From Marinobacter sp. HL-58 (GTDB taxonomy: Bacteria; Pseudomonadota; Gammaproteobacteria; Pseudomonadales; Oleiphilaceae), in assembly GCF_001314605.1 (NCBI RefSeq), contig NZ_LIHP01000001.1, positions 310,001-374,000 on the forward strand: a stretch of 64,000 nt of DNA, written 5' to 3'. A program made the position numbers and the translations under genes. Positions 7,568-19,900 of the stretch are shown here, piece after piece (positions within the stretch are counted from its first letter, which is position 1; every line of letters begins with the position of its first letter). The notes beneath the pieces were generated by a model. That model was given only the letters and a program-made list of their open reading frames with translations, did not search any database and had not been told where the DNA came from.

Positions 7568-7845
7568 TAGATGTGGAAGTGGCGTTCGCCCGACCAGACA
7601 GGCAGGAGATCATCCGTTTGCAGGTTGACGAAGGTACTACCGCTGTGGAGGCTGTGCGACGCTCCGGTATTACCGAGGTTTTTCCGGAAATTGATCCGGA
7701 AAAGGACGATATGGGTATCTTTGGCAAGGTGATCAAGAATCCGTCTGCCCACAAGCTGCGGCAGGGCGACCGGGTGGAAATCTACCGGCCGCTGAAAATT
7801 GATCCCAAACAGGCCCGGCTGAACCGGGCAAAGAAGAAGACCTGA
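7564..7845 (+). CDS. RnfH/RatB family ubiquitin-like protein
   Basis: A 93-residue protein of the RnfH family with a beta-grasp fold: VEVAFARPDRQEIIRLQVDEGTT, IDPEKDDMGIFGK, and the conserved DRVEIYRPLKIDPKQAR near the end. The TTG start is supported by GGAGGTG 6 nt upstream and overlaps the ratA stop (TTGA); an ATG two codons later is possible. RatA-RnfH gene pairs are widespread and were once proposed as a toxin-antitoxin pair, but the molecular role is not settled. It converges with bamE, leaving only 7 nt between stops. Confidence 0.9.
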   Translation: MIDVEVAFARPDRQEIIRLQVDEGTTAVEAVRRSGITEVFPEIDPEKDDMGIFGKVIKNPSAHKLRQGDRVEIYRPLKIDPKQARLNRAKKKT

Positions 7846-7852
7846 GCCCGGC

Positions 7853-8179
7853 TCAGTAGGCCGGCGTCTCGTCCAGCAGCTGTGCTTCGTAATGGGAGTA
7901 TTGCTCGTTTTCGTAGTAGACGATAACGCGCTGTTCCTCAATGTCGCCGCCACTGCGCTGGAAGGTATACACGTAGTATTCCCGGGAGGGGTCAACCGGA
8001 TTGGTCATGAGGGGCGTTCCCAGCAGGGAATGGACCTGGCTGCGGGACATTCCCTCGGACAGTGAGGTCAGCTCTTCGTCAGTGAGTACGTTTCCCTGTT
8101 GTACGTTAATCTTGTACACACCAGGAAAGGCACAGCCAGTCATGATGAGAGTGAGAATGAGAGCTGTGATCTTTTGCAT
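7853..8179 (-). CDS. bamE: Outer membrane assembly lipoprotein BamE (OmlA/SmpA)
   Basis: A 108-residue lipoprotein with a short signal peptide ending in a lipobox (MTGC, Cys16). The body is typical of BamE: VYKINVQQGNVLTDEEL, GMSRSQVHSLLGTPL, and DPSREYYVYTF. It is anchored in the inner leaflet of the outer membrane and supports BamA-D in folding outer membrane barrels. It is transcribed divergently from fur, an arrangement also seen in Pseudomonas (omlA-fur). Confidence 0.95.
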   Translation of the reverse strand: MQKITALILTLIMTGCAFPGVYKINVQQGNVLTDEELTSLSEGMSRSQVHSLLGTPLMTNPVDPSREYYVYTFQRSGGDIEEQRVIVYYENEQYSHYEAQLLDETPAY

Positions 8180-8301
8180 CGCCGGGGGAAATCCTCTATC
8201 TTGAAATCGCCTGCCAGGGGCAGGTGTGACACGGTCTGACCGTTAACATGCGGCTCCATCATACCGGAAGCCGTGAGGCACACCAAAGAGTGAATCGTAA
8301 C

Positions 8302-8712
8302 ATGTCATCCGAAAACACCGAACTGCGGAAAGTTGGTCTCAAAGTCACTCTTCCGAGAGTGAAGATCTTCAATATCCTGGAAAACTCGGAGGAACACCAC
8401 CTCAGTGCCGAGGATGTCTACAAAAAGCTTCTTGAGCAGGGTGATGACGTGGGCCTGGCAACCGTTTACCGGGTGCTGACCCAGTTCGAAGCTGCGGGGC
8501 TGGTTCTGCGCCACAACTTCGAGGGCGGGCACGCGGTGTTCGAGATGGCCGGCGACGACCATCATGACCACATGGTCTGTACGCAGACCGGTGAGGTGAT
8601 TGAGTTCGTTGACGATATTATCGAAGAGCGGCAGAAGAAAATTGCCGCGGAGCGGGGCTATGAGATTGTGGATCACAGCCTGATTCTCTACGTCAAACCC
8701 ATCAAGTCCTGA
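8302..8712 (+). CDS. fur: Ferric uptake regulator Fur
   Basis: The protein has 136 residues from the ATG at 8302, the start that matches homologues (SSENTELRKVGLKVTLPRVKI); an upstream in-frame extension to 8248 lacks support. The winged-helix DNA-binding domain (about 1-83) is followed by the dimerisation domain with the His-rich metal site HHDHMVC. Only one Cys is present where E. coli Fur has CxxC, as in Pseudomonas Fur, so the structural zinc site of the enteric protein is absent. Fur represses iron-uptake genes when Fe2+ is replete. No clear Fur box was found in the short intergenic region shared with bamE. Confidence 0.95.
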   Translation: MSSENTELRKVGLKVTLPRVKIFNILENSEEHHLSAEDVYKKLLEQGDDVGLATVYRVLTQFEAAGLVLRHNFEGGHAVFEMAGDDHHDHMVCTQTGEVIEFVDDIIEERQKKIAAERGYEIVDHSLILYVKPIKS

Positions 8713-8746
8713 ATCCTCGACGCCGGCTCCGGCCGAAAACCGGAAA

Positions 8747-8777
8747 AGAAAAAAGGGGCGGGTGTTAAGCCCGCCCC
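8747..8777 (-). terminator. Terminator of recN (possibly bidirectional)
   Basis: GGGGCGGG (8755-8762) and CCCGCCCC (8770-8777) form an 8-bp GC stem. Read on the minus strand it is followed by TTTTTTC, so it should end recN transcripts. It may also limit read-through from the convergent fur gene. Confidence 0.8.
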
Positions 8778-8825
8778 AACAACTCTCAGGATCGAGAGGG
8801 GAATACGTTTACCACTAGCCATTCT

Positions 8826-10505
8826 TCAGTGGTGAGTTGCCTGGCCCTTGGTGAACATTTCATGGGCGTGGGCAATGGTGTGTTCCGTCATATCCACTCC
8901 GCCCAGCATACGGGCCACTTCAGTTACCCTGCCATCGTCGTCCAGCGGCTCGATTCTGGAATAGGTAGCGTCTGCTTCGGTGAACTTGCTGACGAACAGG
9001 TGTTGATGGCACTGGGCGGCCACCTGGGCCAGGTGTGTCACGCACAGGACCTGCCCGTTCTCTCCCAGGCTTCGCAGCAGGCGACCCACTACTTCAGCGG
9101 TTCCGCCGCCAATGCCAACATCCACCTCATCAAAGACCAGGGTTGGCGTGGTTGAGGTCTGGGCTACCACCACCTGAATAGCCAGGCTGATGCGCGACAG
9201 TTCGCCGCCGGAGGCTACCTTGGCCAGGGGGCGGGCTGGCTGACCGGGGTTGGCGCTGACCAGAAACTCGATATCTTCCAGGCCGTGGGGCGCCGGTTCG
9301 TCACCCTTGTTCCGATTGAGGTGGGTCACAAACTGGACCGCCGGCATACTCAGTTGAGCCAGCTCTTCCGCGATGCGCTGGTCAAGGTTGGCCGCAGCCT
9401 GCTGGCGCGCATCTGATAATTGTGTGGCCAGCTCGTTAAATCGTTTGCGGTGTTCTTCCAGTTCGGCTTCCAGTTTTTCAACGCTGCCTTCGCCGTCATC
9501 CAGGGAGGCCAGTTCGGCACTCAGCGCCCGATGGAATTCCGGCAGTTTTTCCGGAGTGATGCGGTGCTTGCGCGCCATCTGGTAAATGGCACTCAGGCGC
9601 TCTTCCACTTCAGCCAGCCTCGCCGGGTCTGCGTCGTAATCCTCCACAAAGTGCCGCAGGTTATCGCCGGCTTCAGTGATCTGGATTTGCGCCTCGTTCA
9701 GCATCTGGATGGTTTCCGCCAGTGCCGGTACTTCCACTGGCAGTTGTTCCAGTTGTTGCAGTGCCTGTCTCACAAGGTCTGCCGCGCTGTTGTCGTCTTC
9801 GGTGCACAGCAGGGTGGCCTGGTGGCTGCCATGCAGCACTGCGTCGGCGTGGCTGAGCTGTTCCTGTTCCTTCTCCAACTGATCCTGCTCGCCTTCTTCC
9901 AGGGCCAGGCGGTCCAGTTCTTCTACCTGGTATCTCAGCAGTTGCAGTCGGGCCTCTGCTTCATCGGCGTTCTGACGGCGTTCGGTCAACCGTTGGTGAG
10001 TCCTGTGCCAGGTTTTCCATGCTTCCCTGGTCTGTTCTGCCAGGGATTCCGCGCCGGCAAATTCATCCAGCAGTTTGCGGTGGGTTTCCTTGCGCAGCAG
10101 TGACTGGTGCTGGTGCTGGCTGTGGATGTCCATCAGGGTGCTGCCCAGATCCTTCAGGTGTGCGAGGGGGCAGGGCTGCCCGTTGATGAAGGCCCGTGAA
10201 CGGCCGTCCTTGCTGATTACCCGGCGCAGGATGCACTCGCTGTCATCGTCCAGTTCGTGCGCTTCCAGCCACTGGGTAGCTTCCGGGATGGCGGAAACAT
10301 CAAAGGTGGCGGTGATATCTGCACGCTTGGCCCCATGCCTCACGGCGCCGGCGTCAGCGCGGCCACCCATGGCAAGGCCGAGAGCGTCCAGTACGATGGA
10401 TTTGCCGGCACCGGTTTCACCGGTCAGGGCCGTCATGCCCTTTCCAAACTGAAGTTCAACCCTTTCGGCAATGGCGTAATTGGAGACGGTGAGCTGTGTG
10501 AGCAT
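8826..10505 (-). CDS. recN: DNA repair protein RecN
   Basis: 559 residues from the ATG at 10505, which has GGAGGATAT upstream; the longer open frame is not expected to be translated. RecN is an SMC-like ATPase for double-strand break repair. Features are an N-terminal ATPase half with Walker A (GETGAGKS, 29-36), a long coiled-coil middle rich in Glu/Gln/Ala/Leu with a central hairpin, and a C-terminal half with the ABC signature ASGGELSRISLAIQ and Walker B LVFDEVDVGIGG. Two LexA boxes sit directly upstream, so it is part of the SOS regulon. It is divergent from grpE. Confidence 0.96.
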   Translation of the reverse strand: MLTQLTVSNYAIAERVELQFGKGMTALTGETGAGKSIVLDALGLAMGGRADAGAVRHGAKRADITATFDVSAIPEATQWLEAHELDDDSECILRRVISKDGRSRAFINGQPCPLAHLKDLGSTLMDIHSQHQHQSLLRKETHRKLLDEFAGAESLAEQTREAWKTWHRTHQRLTERRQNADEAEARLQLLRYQVEELDRLALEEGEQDQLEKEQEQLSHADAVLHGSHQATLLCTEDDNSAADLVRQALQQLEQLPVEVPALAETIQMLNEAQIQITEAGDNLRHFVEDYDADPARLAEVEERLSAIYQMARKHRITPEKLPEFHRALSAELASLDDGEGSVEKLEAELEEHRKRFNELATQLSDARQQAAANLDQRIAEELAQLSMPAVQFVTHLNRNKGDEPAPHGLEDIEFLVSANPGQPARPLAKVASGGELSRISLAIQVVVAQTSTTPTLVFDEVDVGIGGGTAEVVGRLLRSLGENGQVLCVTHLAQVAAQCHQHLFVSKFTEADATYSRIEPLDDDGRVTEVARMLGGVDMTEHTIAHAHEMFTKGQATHH

Positions 10506-10534
10506 GCAGATATCCTCCGCTCGATTCCTGAATA

Positions 10535-10569
10535 CTGTGTTTACATACAGTGACTGTGAATATATACAG
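10535..10569 (-). promoter_or_regulatory. Two tandem LexA (SOS) boxes upstream of recN
   Basis: CTGTGTTTACATACAG (10535-10550) and CTGTGAATATATACAG (10554-10569) both fit CTG-N10-CAG with TA-rich centres, the gammaproteobacterial LexA consensus. They are 19 bp apart centre to centre and end about 30 bp before the recN start codon. Confidence 0.9.
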
Positions 10570-10627
10570 GGTTTTTGCTGTTTGCAAATATCGCCGAGGA
10601 TTTTCTGAATGAATGATGCCCCTGACG

Positions 10628-10655
10628 GTTGAAACATTCGTTACGGGCCCCATAT
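10628..10655 (+). promoter_or_regulatory. Sigma-32-type heat-shock promoter for grpE
   Basis: TTGAAA (10629-10634) and CCCCATAT (10648-10655) are separated by 13 bp, a close fit to the RpoH consensus CTTGAAA-N(11-16)-CCCCATNT. It lies about 95 bp before the grpE start codon. Confidence 0.8.
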
Positions 10656-10748
10656 CCGTTCGCAAACACGTTTTTTCGGCCTGCTATGGCCGGGAGCAAT
10701 TGTTAACCGGCCGTTGTTATGGCCGTCGACGACCAAGCAGGAGTTGCC

Positions 10749-11354
10749 ATGAGCGCTGACGAGAAGCGTAACGAACAGGTTGAGGAAGAGCTGAAGGAGT
10801 CCGCCGGGGCGGCCGGGCAGGAGAAAGGTGCCGCAGACGATGCGTCCGACAGCTCTCCCGAAGGTGAGATCGAGGCATTAAAAGCGCAGGCGCAGGAATT
10901 CCAGGAGCAGATGCTGCGCTCCCAGGCGGAGATGCAGAATGTGCGTCGACGCGCTGAAATTGATGTGGAAAAGGCTCACAAGTTCGCACTGGAAAAGTTT
11001 GTAAAAGAGCTTCTGCCAGTGGCAGACAGCCTCGAGAAGGCTGTGGAAAGCACCGAAGGCCATGAAGACGCCGGTGAGCTGGTGGCTTCTATTCGTGAAG
11101 GGGTCGAAATGACCCTGAATCTGTTCATGAATAGCCTCAGGAAGTTCAATGTCGAGCAGCTTAACCCCGTCGGTGAGCCGTTCGACCCCCAGCGGCATGA
11201 GGCGATGTCCATGGTGCCGGCGCCCGACGCAGAACCCAACAGCGTAGTGGCCGTGGTCCAGAAGGGCTACATGCTGAATGAGCGGCTGGTCCGCCCCGCG
11301 ATGGTGGTGGTTGCCAAGGCCGAGGATGCACCAAAAATCGACGAACAGGCTTGA
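10749..11354 (+). CDS. grpE: Nucleotide exchange factor GrpE
   Basis: 201 residues from the ATG at 10749 (AGGAG upstream). The acidic, disordered N-terminus is followed by a long helix that dimerises ([45 protein letters not shown]). A C-terminal beta domain ([33 protein letters not shown]) inserts into DnaK to release ADP. It is the first gene of the heat-shock cluster grpE-dnaK-dnaJ, behind a sigma-32-type promoter. Confidence 0.97.
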   Translation: MSADEKRNEQVEEELKESAGAAGQEKGAADDASDSSPEGEIEALKAQAQEFQEQMLRSQAEMQNVRRRAEIDVEKAHKFALEKFVKELLPVADSLEKAVESTEGHEDAGELVASIREGVEMTLNLFMNSLRKFNVEQLNPVGEPFDPQRHEAMSMVPAPDAEPNSVVAVVQKGYMLNERLVRPAMVVVAKAEDAPKIDEQA

Positions 11355-11465
11355 AAAGCAGATTAACGCGCCAATATAGCCAGTAAACAGGCAGCGCACC
11401 GGGTATACCGGAACAGCTTTTGAACTAGCCGGAACTGAATTGAACAACCGAATTGGAGCAAATAC

Positions 11466-13391
11466 ATGAGTAAGATCATTGGTATCGACCTGGGAACCAC
11501 AAACTCCTGTGTAGCCATCATGGATGGCGACAAGGTCAAGGTTATCGAGAACGCCGAGGGTGATCGCACCACCCCGTCCATCATCGCGTATACCGAAGAC
11601 GGTGAAACGCTGGTAGGTCAGTCTGCCAAGCGCCAGGCGGTGACGAACCCGAACAACACCCTGTATGCCATCAAGCGTCTGATCGGTCGCCGTTTTGAAG
11701 ACGACGTGGTCCAGAAAGACATCAAGATGGTGCCCTACAAAATCACCAAGGCAGACAATGGCGACGCCTGGGTGGAAGTGAAGGGTGAGAAGATGGCGCC
11801 GCCGCAGGTATCTGCGGAAGTCATCAAGAAGATGAAGAAGACTGCCGAGGACTACCTGGGCGAGAAAGTGACCGAAGCGGTTATCACTGTGCCGGCCTAC
11901 TTCAACGACAGCCAGCGCCAGGCCACCAAGGACGCCGGCAAGATCGCCGGTCTGGACGTGAAGCGCATCATCAACGAGCCGACCGCGGCAGCCCTGGCCT
12001 ATGGCCTGGACAAGAAGAGCGGTGACCGCACCGTAGCCGTCTACGACCTCGGTGGTGGTACCTTCGATATTTCCATCATCGAGATCGCCGACGTTGATGG
12101 CGAGCATCAGTTTGAAGTACTGGCCACCAATGGTGACACCTTCCTGGGTGGTGAAGACTTCGACATGAAACTGATCGAGTATCTTGCTGATCAGTTCAAG
12201 AAAGACAGCGGCATTGATCTGCGCGGTGACTCCCTGGCCATGCAGCGCCTGAAGGAAGCGGCCGAGAAAGCAAAGATCGAGCTGTCCAGCAGCCAGCAGA
12301 CTGACGTTAACCTGCCGTATGTAACGGCGGACGCCAGCGGTCCCAAGCACATGAACGTGAAGGTTACCCGTGCCAAGCTTGAGTCTCTGGTGGAAGATCT
12401 GATCGAGCGCAGTCTGGCACCGTGCCGCACCGCGCTGGAAGATTCCGGCGCCAAGATCGGTGAAATCGACGAGGTTATCCTGGTCGGTGGCCAGACCCGC
12501 ATGCCGCTGGTGCAGGAGAAGGTGAAGAACTTCTTCGGCAAGGAAGCGCGCAAGGACGTGAACCCGGACGAAGCCGTGGCCATGGGTGCTGCCATCCAGG
12601 CGGCCGTGCTCTCCGGTGACGTGAAGGATGTTCTGCTCCTCGACGTAACCCCGCTGACCCTGGGTATCGAAACCATGGGTGGTGTGGCTACGCCGCTGAT
12701 CGACAAGAACACCACGATCCCGACCAAGAAGTCGCAGACCTTCTCTACTGCGGATGACAACCAGACGGCCGTGACCATTCATGTGGTTCAGGGTGAGCGC
12801 AAGCAGGCGGCACAGAACAAGTCACTGGGTCGCTTTGACCTGGCGGACATTCCGCCGGCGCCCCGTGGCACGCCGCAGATCGAGGTTACCTTCGATATCG
12901 ATGCCAACGGTATCCTGAACGTGTCCGCCAAAGACAAGGCGACCGGCAAGGAGCAGTCCATTGTGATCAAGGCCTCTTCCGGCCTGAACGATGACGAAAT
13001 CGAGAAGATGGTCCGCGATGCCGAGGCCAATGCCGAAGAAGACCGCAAGTTCGAGGAACTGGTCCAGGCCCGTAACCAGGGCGACGCGATGGTTCACACC
13101 GTTCGCAAGACCCTGGCCGATGCCGGTGACAAGGTAACCGAGAGCGAGAAGGAGTCTATCGAGGCTTCCATCAAAGAACTGGAAGAAGCACTGACCGGTT
13201 CTGACAAGGACGATATCGAGGCCAAGACTCAGAAACTGACAGAGGCATCTTCCGAACTGGCCCAGAAGATGTACGCGGACCAGGCGGAGCAGGCGCAGAA
13301 GGCCGGGGGCGAAGAGAGTGCCCGGTCCGGTTCCAGCGATGACGCCGTCGATGCCGAGTTTGAAGAAGTCAAAGACGACGACAAGCGATAA
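11466..13391 (+). CDS. dnaK: Hsp70 chaperone DnaK
   Basis: A 641-residue Hsp70. The nucleotide-binding domain begins [17 protein letters not shown] and includes [29 protein letters not shown] and VGGQTRMP. The interdomain linker [15 protein letters not shown] follows near 388, then the peptide-binding domain, the helical lid and the usual acidic C-terminal tail ending near [10 protein letters not shown]. It folds client proteins in the cytoplasm together with DnaJ and GrpE. TTGGAGC lies 7 nt before the ATG. The 110-bp gap after grpE may carry an additional promoter, but none is clear. Confidence 0.98.
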   Translation: MSKIIGIDLGTTNSCVAIMDGDKVKVIENAEGDRTTPSIIAYTEDGETLVGQSAKRQAVTNPNNTLYAIKRLIGRRFEDDVVQKDIKMVPYKITKADNGDAWVEVKGEKMAPPQVSAEVIKKMKKTAEDYLGEKVTEAVITVPAYFNDSQRQATKDAGKIAGLDVKRIINEPTAAALAYGLDKKSGDRTVAVYDLGGGTFDISIIEIADVDGEHQFEVLATNGDTFLGGEDFDMKLIEYLADQFKKDSGIDLRGDSLAMQRLKEAAEKAKIELSSSQQTDVNLPYVTADASGPKHMNVKVTRAKLESLVEDLIERSLAPCRTALEDSGAKIGEIDEVILVGGQTRMPLVQEKVKNFFGKEARKDVNPDEAVAMGAAIQAAVLSGDVKDVLLLDVTPLTLGIETMGGVATPLIDKNTTIPTKKSQTFSTADDNQTAVTIHVVQGERKQAAQNKSLGRFDLADIPPAPRGTPQIEVTFDIDANGILNVSAKDKATGKEQSIVIKASSGLNDDEIEKMVRDAEANAEEDRKFEELVQARNQGDAMVHTVRKTLADAGDKVTESEKESIEASIKELEEALTGSDKDDIEAKTQKLTEASSELAQKMYADQAEQAQKAGGEESARSGSSDDAVDAEFEEVKDDDKR

Positions 13392-13415
13392 AACTGAAGT
13401 TCATCAGGCAGTTGG

Positions 13416-13441
13416 AAAACGCGGGAGCTCTCCCGCGTTTT
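13416..13441 (+). terminator. Hairpin between dnaK and dnaJ, attenuator or partial terminator
   Basis: AAAACGCGGGAG and CTCCCGCGTTTT form a 12-bp perfect stem around a two-base centre and run into TTTTCCTCGTTTT. It probably lowers dnaJ expression relative to dnaK while allowing some read-through. Confidence 0.7.
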
Positions 13442-13469
13442 CCTCGTTTTAAAAACAGGGTTTTAGAGC

Positions 13470-15415
<1,946 letters not shown>

Positions 15416-15431
15416 GGGGTTTTGACCTGGG

Positions 15432-15471
15432 TTGTCGGATTACGAGGCTGGGGCCTCTAATCCGACCTACG
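15432..15471. repeat. REP-like palindrome (TTGTCGGATTA...TAATCCGACCTACG)
   Basis: Arms TCGGATTA and TAATCCGA flank a divergent GC loop. This is one of about six related palindromes in the window (see 36654, 36891, 48114, 48178, 51796). It follows the dapB stop codon. Confidence 0.8.
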
Positions 15472-15510
15472 GTGGATGCGGCGGTTTCAGGCCAACTCTG
15501 AGGTTGGTGG

Positions 15511-15606
15511 CCGGGGATTGCCATCCGGGAGTGTCGTAAGCCAGGGATGGCTTACGTCAAGCGCACATGGATGTGCTTGTAGCGTCTCCCGGATGGCAAT
15601 CCCCGG
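15511..15606. repeat. Large nested palindrome, element A
   Basis: Two perfect 21-bp arms (15511-15531 and 15586-15606) enclose two inner hairpins: GTAAGCCA-GGGA-TGGCTTAC (15536-15555) and GCACAT-GG-ATGTGC (15563-15576). The inner parts, read on the minus strand, resemble those of elements B (36760) and C (58695), whereas the arms differ. Confidence 0.8.
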
Positions 15607-15642
15607 GCGCCGGCCGGAGCCTGCGTCATTGCCAAATGAGCG

Positions 15643-15671
15643 TGGACACAAAGCCCCATATTTCTTACAAT
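15643..15671 (+). promoter_or_regulatory. Promoter of carAB
   Basis: TGGACA (15643-15648) and TACAAT (15666-15671) are 17 bp apart, a strong sigma-70 match. Transcription would start near 15678, giving a leader of about 140 nt. Confidence 0.65.
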
Positions 15672-15810
15672 GACGCGGTTTAACTGCACCAAGCGTATCA
15701 TCGAAAAGTTTTCAAGAAGCGGGACCGGGTTTTCACTCAGTCTCGCTTTTTTGCAACCTGAATTTGCGCTTGCGTTCCCGTTCGTGACGAACCTGTACGC
15801 CACTCGATGA
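15670..15810 (+). other. 46-codon open frame across the carA leader
   Basis: ATG at 15670 opens a frame of 46 codons (MTRFNCTKRIIEKF...) whose TGA overlaps the ATG at 15807 (ATGA). However, this ATG overlaps the predicted -10 element, so a transcript from that promoter would lack it. It could be chance, or a leader peptide translated from a farther promoter. Confidence 0.25.
15717..15752 (+). terminator. Terminator-like hairpin in the carA leader, candidate attenuator
   Basis: AAGCGGGAC (15717-15725) pairs with GTCTCGCTT (15740-15748) and is followed by TTTTTTGC. It lies between the promoter and the carA start, where premature termination could control carAB. Confidence 0.6.
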
Positions 15811-15821
15811 GGATACAAGCC

Positions 15822-16946
15822 TTGAGTACACCAGCCATCCTTGCACTCGCAGACGGAAGCCTGTTTTACGGCACCGCCATTGGCGCTGAAGGGGAAACCA
15901 GTGGGGAAGTGGTGTTCAACACCGCCATGACCGGTTACCAGGAAATCCTGACCGACCCGTCCTACTCCCGCCAGATTGTCACCCTGACATACCCCCACAT
16001 CGGCAACACCGGTGTGAACGAAGAAGACATCGAATCCGATCGCGTCCAGGCCGCCGGCCTGATCATCCGTGACCTGCCCCTGCTGGTAAGCAACTGGCGC
16101 AGCACCGGGTCGCTGCAGGACTACCTGCAGGCCAACAACATCGTCGGCATTGCCGACATCGACACCCGCCGCCTGACCCGGATCCTGCGGGACAAGGGCT
16201 CCCAGAATGGCGCCGTGGTTGCCGGTGCGGATGCCACCGCCGAGCGCGCCCTGGAACTGGCCAACGCTTTCCCCGGGCTCAAGGGTATGGACCTGGCAAA
16301 AGAAGTCACCGCCGGGAAAACCTGGACCTGGAGCCAGAGCGAGTGGAACATCGAGAGCGGTTACGGTGAGCGCACGGAATCGAAATTCAAGGTGGTGGCC
16401 TGGGATTATGGCGTGAAACTCAACATCCTGCGTATGCTGGCTTCCCGTGGCTGCGACATTACCGTGGTACCGGCACAGACCCCTGCCTCCGAGGTTCTGG
16501 CAATGAATCCGGACGGCATCTTCCTGTCCAATGGCCCTGGTGATCCCGAGCCCTGCGACTACGCCATCAACGCGATTCGCGAAGTGCTGGAAACCGAGAT
16601 CCCGGTATTCGGCATCTGCCTCGGCCACCAGCTGCTGGCCCTGGCCAGCGGTGCAAAATCCGTGAAAATGGGCCACGGCCACCACGGTGCCAACCACCCG
16701 GTCCAGAATCTCAAAGACGGTACCGTGATGATTACCAGCCAGAACCATGGCTTTGCGGTGGACGAGGCCAGCCTGCCGGACAACCTGGAGGCTACCCATA
16801 AATCCCTGTTCGATGACTCCCTGCAGGGCATTCGCCGTACCGACAAGCCCGCGTTCAGTTTTCAGGGTCACCCGGAAGCCAGTCCCGGTCCCCACGATGT
16901 GGCACCACTGTTTGATGAATTTATCCGCCTGATGGAGGCACGTTGA
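15822..16946 (+). CDS. carA: Carbamoyl-phosphate synthase small (glutaminase) subunit
   Basis: The N-terminal CPSase_sm domain ([21 protein letters not shown]) is followed by a class I glutamine amidotransferase domain with the nucleophile in [14 protein letters not shown] and the catalytic His and Glu in [14 protein letters not shown]. It hydrolyses glutamine and channels ammonia to CarB for pyrimidine and arginine synthesis. The TTG at 15822 gives [12 protein letters not shown], matching Pseudomonas CarA, with TGAGGAT about 8 nt upstream. The ATG at 15807 is an alternative start. The stop overlaps carB by one base (TGATG). Confidence 0.95.
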   Translation: MSTPAILALADGSLFYGTAIGAEGETSGEVVFNTAMTGYQEILTDPSYSRQIVTLTYPHIGNTGVNEEDIESDRVQAAGLIIRDLPLLVSNWRSTGSLQDYLQANNIVGIADIDTRRLTRILRDKGSQNGAVVAGADATAERALELANAFPGLKGMDLAKEVTAGKTWTWSQSEWNIESGYGERTESKFKVVAWDYGVKLNILRMLASRGCDITVVPAQTPASEVLAMNPDGIFLSNGPGDPEPCDYAINAIREVLETEIPVFGICLGHQLLALASGAKSVKMGHGHHGANHPVQNLKDGTVMITSQNHGFAVDEASLPDNLEATHKSLFDDSLQGIRRTDKPAFSFQGHPEASPGPHDVAPLFDEFIRLMEAR

Positions 16947-19900
16947 TGCCGAAGCGTACCGACATTCAAAGCATTCTGATCCTGGGCGCCGGCCCCATCG
17001 TGATCGGGCAGGCGTGCGAGTTTGACTACTCCGGAGCCCAGGCCTGCAAGGCACTGCGGGAAGAGGGGTACCGGGTTATCCTGGTCAACTCCAACCCGGC
17101 CACCATCATGACGGACCCGGTGATGGCGGATGCCACCTACATCGAGCCCATCACCTGGAAAACCGTCGAAAAGATCATCGAGAAAGAGCAGCCGGATGCC
17201 CTGCTGCCCACCATGGGCGGGCAGACGGCGCTGAACTGTGCGCTGGACCTGGAAAAGCACGGCATCCTCGAAAAACACGGCGTGGAAATGATCGGTGCCA
17301 ATGCTGACACCATCGACAAGGCCGAGGACCGCGACCGTTTCGACAAGGCCATGAAAAAGATTGGTCTGGAGTGCCCGCGTGCCACCATCGCCCACTCCAT
17401 GGCTGAGGCCTGGGAAGTGGCTGATGACATCGGTTTTCCCTGTATCATCCGTCCATCCTTCACCATGGGTGGCTCCGGCGGCGGTATTGCCTACAACCGC
17501 GACGAATTCGAAGAAATCTGTACCCGTGGCCTGGACCTGTCACCAACCAATGAGTTGTTGATCGATGAATCCCTGATCGGCTGGAAAGAGTACGAGATGG
17601 AAGTTGTCCGCGACAAGAACGACAACTGCATCATCGTCTGTGCCATCGAGAACTTTGACGCCATGGGTGTTCACACCGGTGACTCCATTACCGTGGCCCC
17701 GGCCCAGACCCTCACCGACAAGGAATACCAGATCATGCGCAACGCCTCGCTGGCGGTGCTGCGTGAAATCGGTGTGGAAACCGGTGGCTCCAACGTGCAG
17801 TTCGGTGTCAATCCGGATACCGGCCGGGTGGTGGTCATCGAGATGAACCCTCGGGTTTCCCGTTCCTCGGCCCTGGCCTCCAAGGCGACCGGTTTTCCGA
17901 TTGCCAAAGTGGCAGCCAAACTGGCGGTCGGCTATACCCTTGATGAGCTGCGTAACGAAATTACCGGTGGTGTCACACCGGCCTCGTTCGAGCCCAGCAT
18001 CGATTACGTGGTGACCAAGATCCCGCGTTTCACCTTCGAGAAATTCCCCCAGGCCGATGCCCGTCTGACCACCCAGATGAAGTCCGTGGGCGAGGTCATG
18101 GCCATCGGGCGTACCTTCCAGGAATCCCTGCAGAAAGCCATGCGTGGTCTGGAAGTGGGTTCTGACGGCTTCGAAGAGAAGGTGGACCTGGATACCACCG
18201 ACGGTCGGGAAACCCTCACCCAGGAACTGAACGTGCCCGGTGCCGAGCGCCTGTGGTACATCGGTGATGCCTTCCGTGCCGGCATGACGGTTGATGATGT
18301 GTTCCGCAATACCCACGTGGATCCCTGGTACCTGGTACAGATCGAGGACCTGATCAGGGAAGAGAATGCGCTGAAGTCTGCCGGCAAGGCGGATATTGAC
18401 CGCGATACCCTGTTCCGTCTCAAGCGCAAGGGCTTTTCCGATGCGCGACTGGCGAAACTGTTGGGCATTTCCGAAGTCAGTATGCGCAAGCTCCGCCACG
18501 ATATGGATATCCGTCCGGTTTACAAACGGGTAGACACCTGTGCGGCGGAATTTGCCTCCTCCACAGCTTACATGTACTCCTCCTATGAGGAAGAGTGCGA
18601 GGCGGATGCGTCTGACCGGGAGAAAATCGTCGTTATCGGCGGGGGTCCCAACCGCATCGGCCAGGGCATCGAGTTTGATTACTGCTGCGTTCACGCCGCC
18701 CTCGCCATGCGCGAGGATGGCTATGAAACCATCATGATCAACTGCAACCCGGAAACGGTTTCCACCGACTACGACACGTCCGATCGTCTTTACTTCGAGC
18801 CGATTACTCTGGAAGACGTGCTGGAAATCATCAACGTTGAAAAGCCCAAAGGCGTGATTGTCCAGTACGGAGGCCAGACCCCGCTCAAACTGGCCCGTGG
18901 CCTGGAGGCGGCGGGCGTGCCCATCATTGGCACAAGCCCGGACGCCATCGACCGTGCCGAAGACCGGGAGCGTTTCCAGCAGATGATCGGCCGCCTGGGC
19001 CTGATCCAGCCGGAGAACGCCACTGTGCGCAGTCACGAGGAAGGCATACTGGCAGCCCGGGAGATTGGTTATCCGCTGGTGGTTCGACCGTCCTATGTCC
19101 TCGGTGGCAGGGCCATGGAGATCGTCTACGATGAGGAAGAGCTGGTTCGCTACATGCGCAACGCGGTGCTGGTTTCCAATGACAGCCCGGTATTGCTGGA
19201 CCACTTCCTGAATGCCGCCATCGAGGTGGATATCGACGCCATCAGCGACGGCAAGGATGTGGTGATCGGCGGTATCATGCAGCATATTGAACAGGCCGGC
19301 GTGCACTCCGGTGACTCAGCCTGCTCCCTGCCGCCCTACACATTGCCAAAAGATGTGCAGGATGAAATGCGCGAAGCCGTGCGCAAGATGGCCATCGAGC
19401 TGGATGTTATTGGCCTGATGAATGTTCAGCTGGCCTGGCAGGATGGCCGGATTTACGTTATTGAGGTGAATCCCCGTGCGTCCCGTACGGTTCCGTTTGT
19501 GTCCAAGGCGATCGGTGTATCCCTGGCCAAGGTTGCGGCCCGGGTGATGGCGGGCAAGTCCCTGGCGGAGCAGGGGTTCACGCAGGAAATTGTTCCGACC
19601 TATTATTCCGTCAAGGAGTCGGTGTTCCCGTTCAACAAATTCCCGGCCGTGGATCCGATTCTGGGGCCGGAAATGAAGTCCACCGGTGAAGTGATGGGCA
19701 TCGGGGACAGTTTCGATGAGGCTTTTGCCAAGGCGGCCCTCGCTTCCGGTGAGCGTCTGCCTGTAAAGGGCACGGCTTTTATGTCCGTTCGCGATGTCGA
19801 TAAGCCCGGTGCTGCCAAGGTGGCACAGGACCTGGTCGACGCCGGCTTCAAGGTGATTGCGACCACCGGTACTGCCAGGGCACTGAAAGAGGCGGGTATT

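Noticed and set aside
10878..12782. 634-codon open frame opposite grpE and dnaK; likewise 15552-17054 and 17540-19306 opposite carA and carB, and 5700-7037 opposite the NSS gene
   Set aside because: All are mirror frames of conserved genes, lack ribosome binding sites and show no recognisable domains.
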